A stretch of DNA of 64,000 nt from Thalassia testudinum (GCA_037157565.1 JAZHRO010000046.1:18698501-18762500); one strand, 5' to 3'; shown: positions 36,501 through 48,077, numbered from the stretch's first letter. The notes: generated by a model not told the origin, from the letters alone. Numbers and translations are program-made.

Positions 36501-37013
36501 GGACCCTCATTACCCTTAACCGACACATTCCCTAATGAACAAATTCTTTCTGTGCATGGAAGAAGTCTACCCTGGTATGCAGACTTAGTCAACTATTTAG
36601 TGGTAGGGCAGACTCCACACGGCTAGTCTAGACAGTAGCAGGATAAGTTCTTGCCTGAGGCCAAGCATTATTTTTGGGATGATCCTATGTTGTTTAGAAT
36701 TTGTGCTAACCAAATCGTTAGTAGGTGTATTCCTAAAGAGGAAGTTCAAAGTGTGTTATACTTCTATCCTGACCGAGCCTGTGGTGCCCACTTCGTTCGG
36801 AAGCAGACGACTGCAAAAGTTTTGCAGTCGGATTTTAACTGGCTGTCACTTTTCAAGGATGCACATAACTTTGTAAAGATTTGTACTAGATGCCAGAACT
36901 TAGGGACTACAACTAGGAAAGATATGATGCCTCTACAGCCCATCTTGATCATCGAAATTTTCGATGTCTGAGACATCGATTTTATGGGTCCCTTCCCACC
37001 ATCAAACGATTTT
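36501..37013 (+). pseudogene. Integrase N-terminal part, element B, cut by a LINE
   Basis: The zinc-binding region is read at 36651-36971 (KHYFWDDPMLFRICANQIVSR, then CGAHF and CTRC). The first zinc-binding histidine, present in elements A (FCHNQACGRHF) and D, is replaced by proline here (FYPDRACGAHF). The first catalytic aspartate is in [11 protein letters not shown] near 36978. The frame stops at the LINE insertion and resumes at 42141. Confidence 0.87.
37006..37013. other. Target-site duplication of LINE, left copy
   Basis: ACGATTTT here and at 42141-42148 flank the LINE. The left copy runs into the T-tract, so its exact right end is ambiguous. Confidence 0.8.
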
Positions 37014-37144
37014 TTTTTTTTTTGAAACATTAAGGATTGCTATCATGAGTCGATAGCAATCCGAAGGGTAGTATATTTCATATCAAAAAAAACAATTACA
37101 GGTAAGAAGCCCAACTATATATGAGAGACCAACACTCCTTTACA

Positions 37145-40100
37145 ATATTCTCACATCTCACCGATCTCTCCTGAAAGCTTATCATTACGCACCCTCCACA
37201 CACACCACAAAATAGCTGCCATAGACCCCAAGGGTCGACCAGGAGTGATGAACCTCTGCCATACCGAATCCCAAGAGGGGAGGGGTTCTAAACAAACCAA
37301 CCTCCAAATCTTATCCGTGATCAAACAAGAGGTGAAAATATGTGATGCACTATCAGAATGAAACCCACAAAGTGGGTAGGCATTTAGAATAGTACCCATC
37401 CTTCTGTGTCTCAGATCACCAGTGATCAACCCTTCACGTCTGCATAGTCATAGGAATATCTGAACCTTTAGAGGAACTTTTAGGAGCTAAATCTTTCTGT
37501 CAATAGGGTCCCATTCCACCTCACTATTGGCTCTAATAACTTTCTCATATACTTGCTTCACTGAAAAGCTGCCCTGCCAGCAGTAAGTATCTGTCTCATT
37601 ACTCACAAGTTGCATCTACTGTAGACTTGCCAGCATTTTCTGCCTCTCCTCCCACAGACGAGTGCCCGGCCTGCACTGCTGTAGTCCTTCCAGTCACCAG
37701 CATCCTTCTTCCTGAGACCATAGACTGGTAACTGTGGCTTCTTTATCTGTAGCAGCATCATACACCCTCGAATAGACCTCTTTTAGTAGGCCCAAGTCAG
37801 ACCATCGCTCATTCCATAAGCTAAACCCTCTGCCATCTCTGAGCTTGGGTTGCAGTAGATGCCAATAGCTGGTGACTGCAGAAATCACTGACTGCCAAAA
37901 GGGAGAAGGTTTCTTCGGCTGAAGCCTTTGCAAACTACTGTTAGATCCACCATAGCAGTCCCTGATCAGGTCCTCCATCATCCTCTCCTTGCCATACAGA
38001 ATTCTGATGGCCCATTTCAGCAATAAGACTTCATTGAATTCTTTAAGAGCTTTAATTCCCAACCCCCCAATGTCCTTAGGTTTGCAGATACAATTCCATC
38101 TGATGGGCTACATGAATCCGCCCTCATGACTTGCACCCTTCCAGAAGAATCTCTTCCTCATAGTATCCAATCTCTTCCAAATACATTTAGGGGCCTTAAA
38201 AATGATGAAGTAGAAAATCGGTATGGCTGTTATGACTGAATTGAGTAGGATTAATCTTCCACCTTTGGATAGGAATCTGCTACTCCAGCCCTTCAGCTTT
38301 CCAGACACCCTCTCAAACAGAGCATTCCAATCTCATTTTTCAGTTTCGTGGCCCTCAGAGGTAGACTAAGGTATCTCAATAGCAATTTAGCATGGGGTGA
38401 CCCCAAAACACCCTCCAACTCCCTCTGCTCCTGTTCATTCATGCCAAAGTAAATCAAAATTGATTTATCCTTGTTCAGACAGAAACCTGAAATGTCACCA
38501 AAAATCTTTACCAGTAGCCCCAGAGCATGTGCCTTAGACCTGGATCCTTCAACAAAAAACACCGTGTCGTCTGCATACTGTAAAATGGGGGCCAAGTTTC
38601 CCCTGTTAGATAGTTAGTACCCTTTAATAATTCCCACCTCAGCCAATTTGCAAGCATACCTTGCAAGCCCATCCACCGCAAGGTTGAAGATCAATGGGGC
38701 TAGGGGGCATCCTTGTCTAACCCCCCACTGAGGTTGGATCCATGCTCCACATGGCCTTCCATTGACCAAAGGAGAAAAAGAAGCCGTAGTGATACATCGT
38801 TTCATCCACTGGATCCAAAGAGGGGGAAATCTTCTTCTTCTAAATATCTCCCACATATATGACCAAGAGATCGAATCATAGGCCTTCTGGAAATCCACTT
38901 TCCACTTGAATGCCTCGCACTTCCTTTGATGCCATCCATTATCCATTTCCTGAGCCAAAATGAAGGATTCTTGAAGAGATCTATTGGGCAAGAAGGCAAC
39001 CTGCACTGGATGAATCAGATCCTGTAAGACAACTCTCAGCCTATTATCCAAGGTCTTGTTGATGATAAGGTAGATGGAGTTTGAGAGGGAAATCGGCCTG
39101 AACTCAGGAAAGTGCTCTGCTCCCATTAATTTAGGCAAAAGAAACACGTAAGACTTGCTAATCCTCTCAAAACTTGCATTCCCCACCTCAAATTCTCTGA
39201 TAACATCCATCACCTCCTTACCATCCACACCCCACATCTCCTTGTGAAAGAAAACCTGTACTCCATCAGGGCCCGGAGAGCCTTCCACATTTAATTCACT
39301 GATTTCTTGCAAGGTCTCCTATTCAGTAATAGGTGCTGTCAAGTGCTCAGCTTGTTCACTCGACACCCTAGGACCCTCATTTCCTGCCATTCTCCAATAC
39401 CCCCTCTTAGATGCCCGAGATGCCTCCTTAAAATATTTGATGGCCTCAGATTTAATCTCCTGGTCAGAGACGACCCTATGTCCACCACAAAGAACAGAGG
39501 AAATAAAATTAGCACGTCTCCGAGAACTAGCTGCAAGATGAAAAAACTTTGTATTGGCATCCCCCTCCTTAAGTCATAGCTGCCTGGATCTCTCCCTCCA
39601 ATCAATTTCTTGTTTTAGGTTTTCATCAAGAACCACACCCTGCCACATTTTTCTTTCAGCCAACTCATCTTCAGACAACCGGTCAGCTTCTTCATTGGAG
39701 TCTAGCTCCTGAATTTTACTCAGAGATTCCCTTCTCCTCTGTCCCCTCAACAAACCAACAGTAGATCCATACTCTTTCAAGATCATGCGCAAACCAGCCA
39801 ACTTGGCTGACAGCCTGGCAGTGGCAGATCACTGGACCTCTTTAGCTCTCCACCAAGAGCTGATCATCTGGTAAAAACCCTGTTCATACAGCTACGAGCG
39901 TTTCATTTTGAAGTAGGATCCAACCTGGTTTTCTTCCCCACTGTCCCATACGAATGGGGTATGATCTGAAAAGGGTCGGCTCAGCCCACTCACATTCAAC
40001 AATTGAAATCTTACAAGGATGTCCACATTCCCGAAGAATCTATCCGGCCTGGAAGCCAACCCATTCCCATTGCGCCAAGTAAATTCCACACCCGAGGAAG

Positions 40101-40629
40101 GATATTCATTCAACTGCAGAGACTGAACCATCATTTGAAACCCAATACCCGAACTGCCCATGCTGCCATTTGGCCTGTTAGCCCCTATTAACACATAATT
40201 AAAGTCGCCACCCGTCAGCCACATACCCCCCTGCGCCAAATCAGCCACCGCGGACCACTCCTCCCATAGCTCCTGCCTGGCAGATGCATTACAAGACCAT
40301 ATACTCCAGTAATCCAAATATATTCCTGCCCTTGTTGAATCTGAAATTTCATGTCAGCATATGTCTGGCTTTGTTAAACTCCAAACACTGAGCCCACCTC
40401 TTCCTCCACCAAACAGCAATGCACCCAACCTCCCATTTGCATCAGTCTACACACAATCATTCATCCCTGAGGCTATCAAGTCAGACCATAGCCTATCAGA
40501 ATTACTTTCAATGTGTGTCTCTTGAATGAGCGCACAATCGACTCCCCATTCTCTCAAATATCTCATCAAGGACGCCCTCCGACTCTTATCACACGACCCA
40601 TGCACGTTCCAAGTGAGGATCCTCATCAA
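37145..40629 (-). pseudogene. LINE ORF2: AP endonuclease, reverse transcriptase, zf-RVT
   Basis: The start is the ATG at 40627-40629 (MRILTWNVHG). Endonuclease blocks are QETHIE, GGDFN (near 40210) and SDHTPF (near 39965). RT blocks at 38614-39312 include GSPGPDGVQVFFHKEMW, FRPISLSNSIY, QVAFLPNRS, FKWKVDFQKAYDS and GVRQGCPLAPLIFNLAVDGL. The catalytic YADDT is at about 38565-38580. Then come SKGGRLILLNSVITAIPIFYF (38108-38308), GIKALKEFNEVLLLKWAI (37694-38062) and the C-terminal zf-RVT at 37151-37429 with CGFHSDSASHIFTSC. Stops and shifts occur roughly every 200-700 bases. The protein would nick target DNA and copy LINE RNA. Confidence 0.92.
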
Positions 40630-40689
40630 TCCTCACTGGATCCCTCTCTCCTGAGGGAATGGCATTTGCACACTTGCATGACCTTCGCA

Positions 40690-41870
40690 ACCTCATCTTC
40701 AGCCATCAGTATAATAGCCTTTGATTTTCTTTGCTGCAAGCTATACGATGATCTCCCCTTGCCATTCTTTGTGCGAGATCCCCCTTCACATTTATGGTTT
40801 TCCTTCTCCTGCAGGTCCTGTTGATCCTTTACGGACCCAGGCTACGCACCCAAATTCCCCTGCTCCTCATTCTCCACACCAATTGATAGTGCATCCCCTG
40901 TAATTGTGGGAGACGATTCTGCCGTTTCCCCTCCTCCCAGTTCCTCCTTTTCTTCAATTTGAAGCCCCCTCATCTCCCCTTCACAGTATTCCTTACCAGC
41001 CTCAGCAATTAGAGGTTCATTGCCATGAGCCATGCACAGCTCCTGCGCATTCGCCTCCTCATTAGCTATAGATCTAGACGACTTAAATCGCTCTGCTACA
41101 GTATCCCCCACCACAAATTTCAGCCTTAGCATTCAGGAGCTACCACTGCACCTCAAAATTAGATTGTCAGGTATAGAACCAGCGATGAAAACATCAACCT
41201 TCACACTCAGCAACCGTCCATTTCCCTCCAGCACTTCGACATCCATGTCCTCTGCCACTATTGCAAAGCCAGAAGTCATCGTCGACACAACCACCTTTGA
41301 CCTCAAGTGCTAAGGCAGACCATCGATCTCTAGTTTTCCCGTCCTGTTCCCCACTCTCTGGGGTGGTCTCTCTGGCAAGGCACCGTCGAAAGGAGAAACT
41401 AGCCTCTAGATCACCGTGCAGCCATCGTTGCAAGATGTTCGAAACCGCAACTTCTCGACGTCCCCCATACCCAACCCAAAGAGAACAAAGCATGTATCTG
41501 ATAGAAAAGAAATCTGCAACGAGTTGGTCGAAAGGGATAGAGAGGTTACTAGGGTGCGAAAACTCTCCGCCGATGGTCTTTCAGATGTAACCTCTCCCAC
41601 CAATGCTCCACGCAAGGCCATCTCCGTAGCTTTGATGTTCTCCATCATCGGCACCTCCACATCAGCCACAAGCCCCCCGGTTCACACAGAATTGGGGGCG
41701 GAGGCGGAATCTGCACAGCCCTAAAATTCAAATTTCCCGAGGGTGGGAAGGGGCGAAAACCCCTCGGTCCCCCCCACCTTCTACACGAATCCCTTTTGTG
41801 ACCGAAACCCCACATCCCAGACAGACCACGGGGAATCAACAAGTGGCGGCCAAGTGTCCCCGCCGCCGGC
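40690..41870 (-). pseudogene. LINE ORF1 region (DUF4283-like), decayed
   Basis: Upstream of ORF2 on the minus strand, the piece at 41406-41669 contains ATEMALRGALVGEVTSE and FVLFGLGMGDVEKL. Another frame near 41200-41340 gives IDGLP and DMDVEVLEGNGRLLSVKVDV. This pattern resembles the DUF4283 domain common in plant LINE ORF1 proteins, which bind LINE RNA. The C-terminal part (40842-41132) is acidic and low in complexity. Frame changes make the exact limits uncertain. Confidence 0.6.
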
Positions 41871-42140
41871 ATCGGAAAGACATAACCTTACTGAGCAACT
41901 TTGCCCCCCCTTCTACAAGACCACCTCTCCTCCATTCCCCTTTCGCTGCAAGCCACAGACACCCCCCGCTCCTTCCTCCTCTAGCCCTTAGGTCTCCAAA
42001 TCTGCCAACCTTCCCCCACCCTACTACCGCCCGTCGTCGCCCCCAGATCGCCTGCCGTCTTGACAGCCATCCGTCACTATTAGCGCATCTACAGGCCCAT
42101 CTTAGTAGCATCCATCTTGACAGCCCCCAGATCCGTTGCT

Positions 42141-42985
42141 ACGATTTTGAATATATACTAGTCTCAGTGGACTATGTCTCGAAATGCATCGAAGTCGTAC
42201 CTACTTGGAAATGTCACCATAAGGCTGTCATGGACTTTGTTAAGGAAAATATCTTTGCCCGATTTGGGATACCGAATGCCATGATCAGTGATGGTGGGAT
42301 TCACTTCATTAATGCCCAATTTTGTGCCCTACATAAGAAATATGGGGTCACTCATCGCATTTCCACCCAGTATCACCAGCAAACCAATCGGAAAACTGAG
42401 GTCTCAAATAGGCAAATTAAAAATATTCTACAAAAGACTATGAGACCTGACTAGAAGGATTGGTCCACACGATTGGACGATGCCCTTTGGGCATATAGGA
42501 CCGCCGTTAAGACCCCGATAGGCATGTCACCTTATCGATTGGTCTTTGGCAAAGCTTGCCACCTTCCAGTCGAGTTGGAGCACCGGGCATACTGGGCTGT
42601 TAAGTAGTGCAATATGGATTCCCAGATGGCTGAAACTCAAAGGAAGCTCCAACTCTCTGAGCACAAGGAAATCCATCGGGACGCTTACAAGAACGATAGA
42701 CTTTATATGGAGAAGATGAAAGCCATCCATGACAAACACATTAATAGAAAAACCTTCGAGCCAAATCAGTAAGTCTGGCTATTTGATGCAAGACTTAAAC
42801 TCTTCCCCAGGAAATTGAGATCTAAGTGGACAAGACCACATCAAGTGGTCAAACCTTATCCCAACGGGGCAGTTGAAATTGCCAATCCCAAGACTAGCCA
42901 AAGCTTCACTGTTAATGGTCCTTGACTAAAACACTTTCTTGCCGAGATTCCCTCGAAGGAAGATGTGACCCTCATTGAGGGTTAA
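42141..42985 (+). pseudogene. Integrase C-terminal part, element B, after the LINE
   Basis: The frame resumes with YILVSVDYVSKCIEVVPT, then the second catalytic aspartate in MISDGGIHF and the glutamate in TEVSNRQIKNIL. These are followed by [29 protein letters not shown] and the C-terminal domain ([30 protein letters not shown]), ending at TAA 42983-42985. There is no chromodomain. Four in-frame stops were noticed (42451, 42604, 42769 and 42924 regions). The open frame annotated from 41798 starts inside the LINE and is a chance fusion. Confidence 0.9.
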
Positions 42986-44391
42986 ACTGGAATTGTGCCC
43001 AGCTGGAGGCAGAAAACTCAGCAATTCCTGGAAGACAAACCAGAGGTTTCAAGCTAACTGGATTCACGATTACAACTCAAGTGATTTCTTTCCCTACTAC
43101 TTTACATACATTTAATTTTCCAATGAGGACATTGTCCAACTTAGGCATGGGGATGTGGTAATTCATAGGTTCTGAGTACAAAATTGTCAGCTTGAACTAA
43201 TTTTATTTCTTTTTATTAAAAAAAAAGAAGAAAAAAAACTATAAAAAAATTAATTAAAATTTGGAAAAGAAAACATAGTTATTAGAAGCTTGTCGACTTT
43301 AGGAAATGATACATTAGGGACCTAATCGCTAAGACCCTTCAGTTCTTCAGACTTAATCAGTCTGGGTGTCCACTAAAATGTGGACATGGTCTCGAGACCT
43401 CGCTACCTTAATGTATATTAATTTGGTCAGTAAAGTAGGGTGATAAGTATACGACTTATCAACCCACCCTCATATTTGGGGGGTTTTTAGTCTAAGCATC
43501 TACATACATCTGCACTGACTCACTCATCGACAGTTCTAATGGAAATTGGGTAGCTAATGAACCATCTAGGGTGGTATGCTGGCAAGTTGTCATGGGTAAT
43601 AGCCCATTAGCAGGTTGTCTAAAGCTCAACCACAGGACCATTCTCTTTCACTACTACCTTTAGGTAAATCTTAGATTAGGAAACCTATCTACTTGAAAAA
43701 AAAAAGAAAAAGAAAATAGAAAAGGAGAAAAGAAATAAAAAATAAGTCACACTTCACTACACGAGTATGCCTGGCTATTTGTCCTGGGTAACAACCCATT
43801 GGTCAGTTGTCCAGATCCCAGCCTATAAAATGCATAAGAATTCCAAAACACTTAAGGAAGAAGTGGGGAAGTAGCATAATCTAGGGAGATATACACTGGG
43901 TTTGCCATTGTGTTGATCCCACAAAAATAAAAAGTAGAGAGAAAGCTACCAGTCAGATAGATACAGCTTTAGGCAACATTTTTTTTTCTTTCGGGTAACC
44001 TAGGGGCGTAGAATCTGAAGTCTATTTTAATTGCCATTGAGTGAGTCTATCACTATCACAATAAGCTGCTTAGTACTAAGAATCCTTTTCGAGTCTTGGG
44101 TGAATTGGGTAGCCATAAAAAGTTACCCTAAAATCCTCAGCACCAAAAATCAAAAAAAAAAAATTAGAAAAGATGAGAAAAAAAAAATGTATTTGCTTCT
44201 ATATAGAATAAGGCAAGGACTCAAGCGGTCAGCATTTTGGTAGGCAACCAGGGCACTATTGAGTCTTAGCGAGTTAGGTTCTTAGTAGAAATTTCCTCTT
44301 ATTGACAACCAACTTCTACCTAAGTGATCAATTCCTAATTTTAGTTGTAAATAGCATTTAGGTCAAAACTTGTTAGGGACTAGCAAGGGAT
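42986..44391 (+). other. 3' noncoding region of element B
   Basis: There is no coding frame of note and no env-like protein. It contains A-runs, an inverted repeat at 43441-43461 (TGATAAGT ... ACTTATCA) and two related about 52-base blocks at 43579-43631 and 43771-43824, each centred on TGGGTAA..CCCA. It is unlike the 3' region of elements A and C. Confidence 0.7.
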
Positions 44392-44404
44392 AGGCATGGG
44401 GTTA
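44392..44404 (+). other. Polypurine tract of element B
   Basis: AGGCATGGGGTTA directly precedes the 3' LTR start TGATGACTC. The AGGCATGG core is shared with elements A and C. Confidence 0.75.
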
Positions 44405-45458
44405 TGATGACTCTACAATGTTCAATGTTAATATTATCAATTAGAATCAATTTCAGGGATACTTGTGCAGTAATGGCATATTATAATGGGCTTGGGAGCA
44501 TTACAAGCATATTGCATGATCTTTACATTTTAATCTCTTAGAATGAATTTTAATGACCATGTGCAAAAGTATATTTTGAAATAGGTCTCTGATGAGTGAT
44601 CAGACAGTATAGATAGATCTGAATCGACGAATGAACTCCAACAGACTCGAAATCACTTCGATCCGACCTCCTTACGTCCCACAACAAGCTCGAGAAAGAC
44701 CAATAGCCAAGGGGCAATGCGACATCCTTACCAGCCTTAGATGAAAAGTCCGACCATATGGATGGATGCGAAGTGACAATTGTAGTCCGGCAACGCGAGC
44801 ATCATTGTGATCCAAGCACCATGGCATCTCCTACAACAGAAAGAAGATTGACGTGGCACCATCTCAGCTGCCCAACACCGACCCTTCATCACCGCATCAT
44901 CTACACCCTCCACTCTCAGCCGTTGGATATTGATCCAATGGCTGAGAAGCCTCCTCCATCGCACGCTCGAGGCACCTGTAGCTCCTTCATGCAAGATCAA
45001 CCATTGGATCAGCATCCAATGGTTGCCACCGCTCTAGCTCCTCGACATCTTCACGACCATTCAAGCAGATGGCCCGTTGGTTGTGCCTCCAACCTACATG
45101 CACTTGACCAGGGATCGAATCCCACCTTGCCTCCATCGCATGCCAATTGAAATTGGACCATTCGATTTAGCACAATGAGCACCATCTAGCTACTCGCTAC
45201 TCACACGTGTAATCACGTGCTTAAGCATGCCACATCTGACCTACACACAGGGCACGATTTGAGGCATGGTCGAGGTTTGAATCCAGTCGTCCGATCTTTA
45301 ATCGAATGGCTTAAACAACTCGTGCACTATGTGCGCACAGAAGTAGCTGGAGATTTGAGGTGCGAGGGTAGTGGCAAAGGGGACGGATGCAACGGGTCAT
45401 TTAGTGACATTGTGAATGTTGCTGTTGACCCAATGACAAATTTGCGCCCTTTCCTCAA

Positions 45459-45467
45459 CTATAAAGA
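45459..45467 (+). promoter_or_regulatory. TATA box of element B 3' LTR
   Basis: CTATAAAGA is followed 7 bases later by the start of element C. The equivalent site in the 5' LTR is 30481. Confidence 0.55.
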
Positions 45468-46406
45468 GGGCTCTTGATGAGAGCCTCATCATGAGCCCTA
45501 ACTAGCTCATTTTGAGCTAAGAAAGAGCATAAGAGCTCCTACATAACCTAGAGAAGGGCCTAATTCAAGGAATAAGTGTTCTGAGAAGAAAATATGAAAT
45601 AAAGGTTAAAACTGCAATTTTACCATTACAGTATATAAACGGGATTTCTCAGAGTCAAAACATTTGTAAAATGGTCAGAATAAGATAAAAAGTTGGTTGG
45701 TTCAGTCAGAAATGGGTTATTGTGCAATCCATGAATTAAATGACATTCTGTAACCCTAAAACAAACCTGCTTAATTTAATAAGGTTCTGGTCAGCGTAAA
45801 AATCAACTAAACCATCTAAAATTCATGGAAAAATATCCCCTAGGGTTTAGAACCTTCAATTTGGCCTTTGGAACCAATTTTGACCAAGATTGGGGTCTGA
45901 GCTCATTATCTAACCAAATTTGGGTTTTTGTGTAAAATATCTAGTCAAACGTAGTCAAACATAAAATCCAACTTACCATTAGATTCCTTAGGTCCAAATT
46001 AGGTTTTTGCCAAAATTTGGACCTAAGTCGAGGTCATATTGACCTACTTTGCAAAATAGTCCACCCAATTACATTCTGGCCCCTGACTTTTGAATACTCT
46101 TGAGTAGACCCTCCTAACTTCCTTGCCACTCTTACAAACTGGACCCTCTGCCATTAATGGGGAGAAATCCTACTCCGACAAGGAATGGAAGGGGAGTACT
46201 CCCTGATTCCTCAAAGATCTCGTAGATTTGGAAGGGAGATTCTTTGAGGAATTCCCTTCCATCTGAGTGCAATCACAAGATCTAAATCAATCCCAATCTC
46301 TCATTCGAAAGCACGAGAGATTTGGGTATCCGATGGATTTCCTACTCCGGCGAGGACTCTTGTGCTTGGAAGTTTGTCTTCCAAGCATAAGAGCCCCTGC
46401 TAGCAT

Positions 46407-46416
46407 CTATAAAAGG
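46407..46416 (+). promoter_or_regulatory. TATA box of element C 5' LTR
   Basis: CTATAAAAGG is followed by a C-rich leader. The same site in the 3' LTR (53991-54000) reads CTATGAAAGG. Confidence 0.7.
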
Positions 46417-47298
46417 GTCCTCAACCCCGATCGCAACTCTTTAGCTCAACTTGGCCAGAGATCCACTACAATTTCATCTTCTTCTCCTCCGGTCGGGAAG
46501 TCCAGCGAGCTCTGGTGAGCCTCCCTCCTCTTTCTCATCACTCTGCCACACTACTAGTGGTAGAGCTACCCTCACCATCTTCTTCCGTGTCGTGCAACAC
46601 CCATGTGTGTGCCTGTAGACCCTTCGGCATCACCGCTCTCCCTCCATTGGACCCCGTCTTCTCCGACGGTAGTAGGTATAGCTAGCCGCCACCTCTTCCC
46701 CTTCGTCCACTTAGTTAGGTTAGAATTACTCCTCTCTATCCCCTCTTCAATTCCCCTCTTTCTATTTCTACTTTCGACCCCTTACAGCCACTGTCCATCG
46801 CCATCTTCTCCATCTCCGACCGCCCACCAGCAAGGTGCTTCCACCGCTCTGCACCTCCACATGCCTCGCCACACACCTCACCACCTTCGCCATCATCCAC
46901 TGATCACCTTCCACCCATCCATCGACGACCATCACCTCCTTAAACGTCCCCTGACCAAACCCATAAGCATGGCCACAGGGTTACCTAGGAACGCATGCCC
47001 AGGCCCCCCTGTGGCTTGCCACCTACTGTCCCACCTTCGCCTTGACACGATGAAGCTTCCCATGTGTTTTAGTGGGGCCGCTAGGCCGTACCTGTGTATG
47101 TCAGATTTGAGCACCTGCATCCATTGGAGCACGCAACAAGAAGGTTGCAAGCTTCACTCCAGGCTACGTGGTCCAGGTGTCAGGGACCCAGGGAAGCAGG
47201 TTGGACTTGCGCATGTATGCAGCTAGGCAATTGGCTTGATGAAGCAACCCTGCAACAGCAATTGGCGAAGGTTTCTTGCGAGCGTGAGCAAAGAAACA

Positions 47299-47319
47299 GG
47301 TGGGACATTTAGTCCCACC
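47299..47319. other. Conserved hairpin GGTGGGAC-ATTTA-GTCCCACC
   Basis: Perfect 8-base arms surround a 5-base loop. Counterparts are at 54876-54896 (perfect), 29575-29595 (one mismatch), 13054-13073 (7 of 8 paired) and 62407-62426 (7-base arms), all at the equivalent LTR position. Confidence 0.88.
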
Positions 47320-47548
47320 TCGTAAACTCAAAGGTGACTAGCAATACTTAAATTGAATTTGTGTTTTGTGCTGGTTGCCTCAAGTCACATAGGGGGGAGG
47401 TCCCTCGCCCTCACACCTCATCTGCGACCTGCCCCCACAGACCTGGCACCCGACCCGATTACCCGACTCTTGGAGAACGTATCGAAAGTAGAAATAGAGA
47501 GAGACATGGGGAGGGTAGGGGGTAGGTTTTGTTGCGTGGTGTTGTGTA

Positions 47549-48005
47549 GGGAAGAAGAGAAGAAGGAAGAGGAAGGTGCAACTAAGGCAAAGTTGAGTAG
47601 GGAAGGAAGGATGCTTAGCTACAGAAACGAAGGAAGGCCAAAGAGAAGAAGAAAAAGAGGAGAGCTAAGGAAAAGGCTGAAGAAGGAAATCAAGGCAGAA
47701 GCTGAGCAGGGAAGGAAGGAAAGGAAGAAGAAGAAAGGCAAAAGCCAAGGGAAGGAGCAGCATTGTAGCAGAGGTGCGGCTGAAGAAGAAAGAAGAAAGA
47801 AAGAAGAAGAGAAGTAAAAGAAGAACAAGGTAGAGGAAGAAGGAGAAAGGCACTGTGGAAAAGCAAAGGAAGAAAGAAAGAAGAAGAGAAGTAAAAGAAG
47901 AACAGGGTAGAGGAAGAAGAAGGAGAAAGGGACTGTGCAAAAGAAAAGGAAGAAGGAAGAAGAAGCCCAGCCGCAGAGCAAAGAGAAAGCAGAAAAGAGA
48001 AGTCT
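47549..48005 (+). repeat. Sense-strand GAA/GGAAG-rich purine tract with 77-bp duplication
   Basis: The plus strand is almost all purine, with GAAGAA and AGGAAG words. Units starting at 47792 and 47869 repeat with a period of 77 bases. The 3' LTR has the same arrangement at 55128-55560. On the minus strand this yields long leucine/serine/phenylalanine-rich open frames that are not genes. Confidence 0.85.
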
Positions 48006-48051
48006 CAAGAAGGAGAAGGAAATAAGAGCTTAAAGAGAAATATCTTTTTAA

Positions 48052-48077
48052 GACATCTGATTCTATAATCAGACGTC
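48052..48077. other. 11-bp inverted repeat near the end of the element C 5' LTR
   Basis: GACATCTGATT and AATCAGACGTC pair at 10 of 11 positions around a 4-base loop. The mismatch falls where a CpG would have restored perfect pairing. It is the counterpart of the perfect stem at 30063-30088. Confidence 0.8.

Larger units (their letters stand above)
37014..42140 (-). mobile_element. Near-full-length L1-type LINE in element B integrase
   Basis: A T-tract at 37011-37023 (A-tail on the minus strand), ORF2 and ORF1 in order, and the flanking duplication ACGATTTT define a 5.1-kb L1-type LINE. The 5' end, at about 42140, lies beyond ORF1, so the copy is nearly complete. It belongs to the same family as the truncated copy at 10331-12043 (for example YADDT and GGRLILLNSVIT blocks). 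The integrase reading frame is continuous across the two flanks once the insert and one duplication are removed. Confidence 0.92.

Noticed and set aside
41798..42454. 218-codon frame ending in integrase sequence
   Set aside because: The first part is LINE 5' sequence and the second is element B integrase; the fusion is produced by the LINE insertion boundary at 42140.
46603..47226. 207-codon frame downstream of the TATA box in the element C 5' LTR, partly kept at 54187-54567
   Set aside because: The two LTRs are copies of each other, so shared openness is not evidence of selection. The frame is not kept in the LTRs of element A, and the product is proline/leucine/histidine-rich without a domain.
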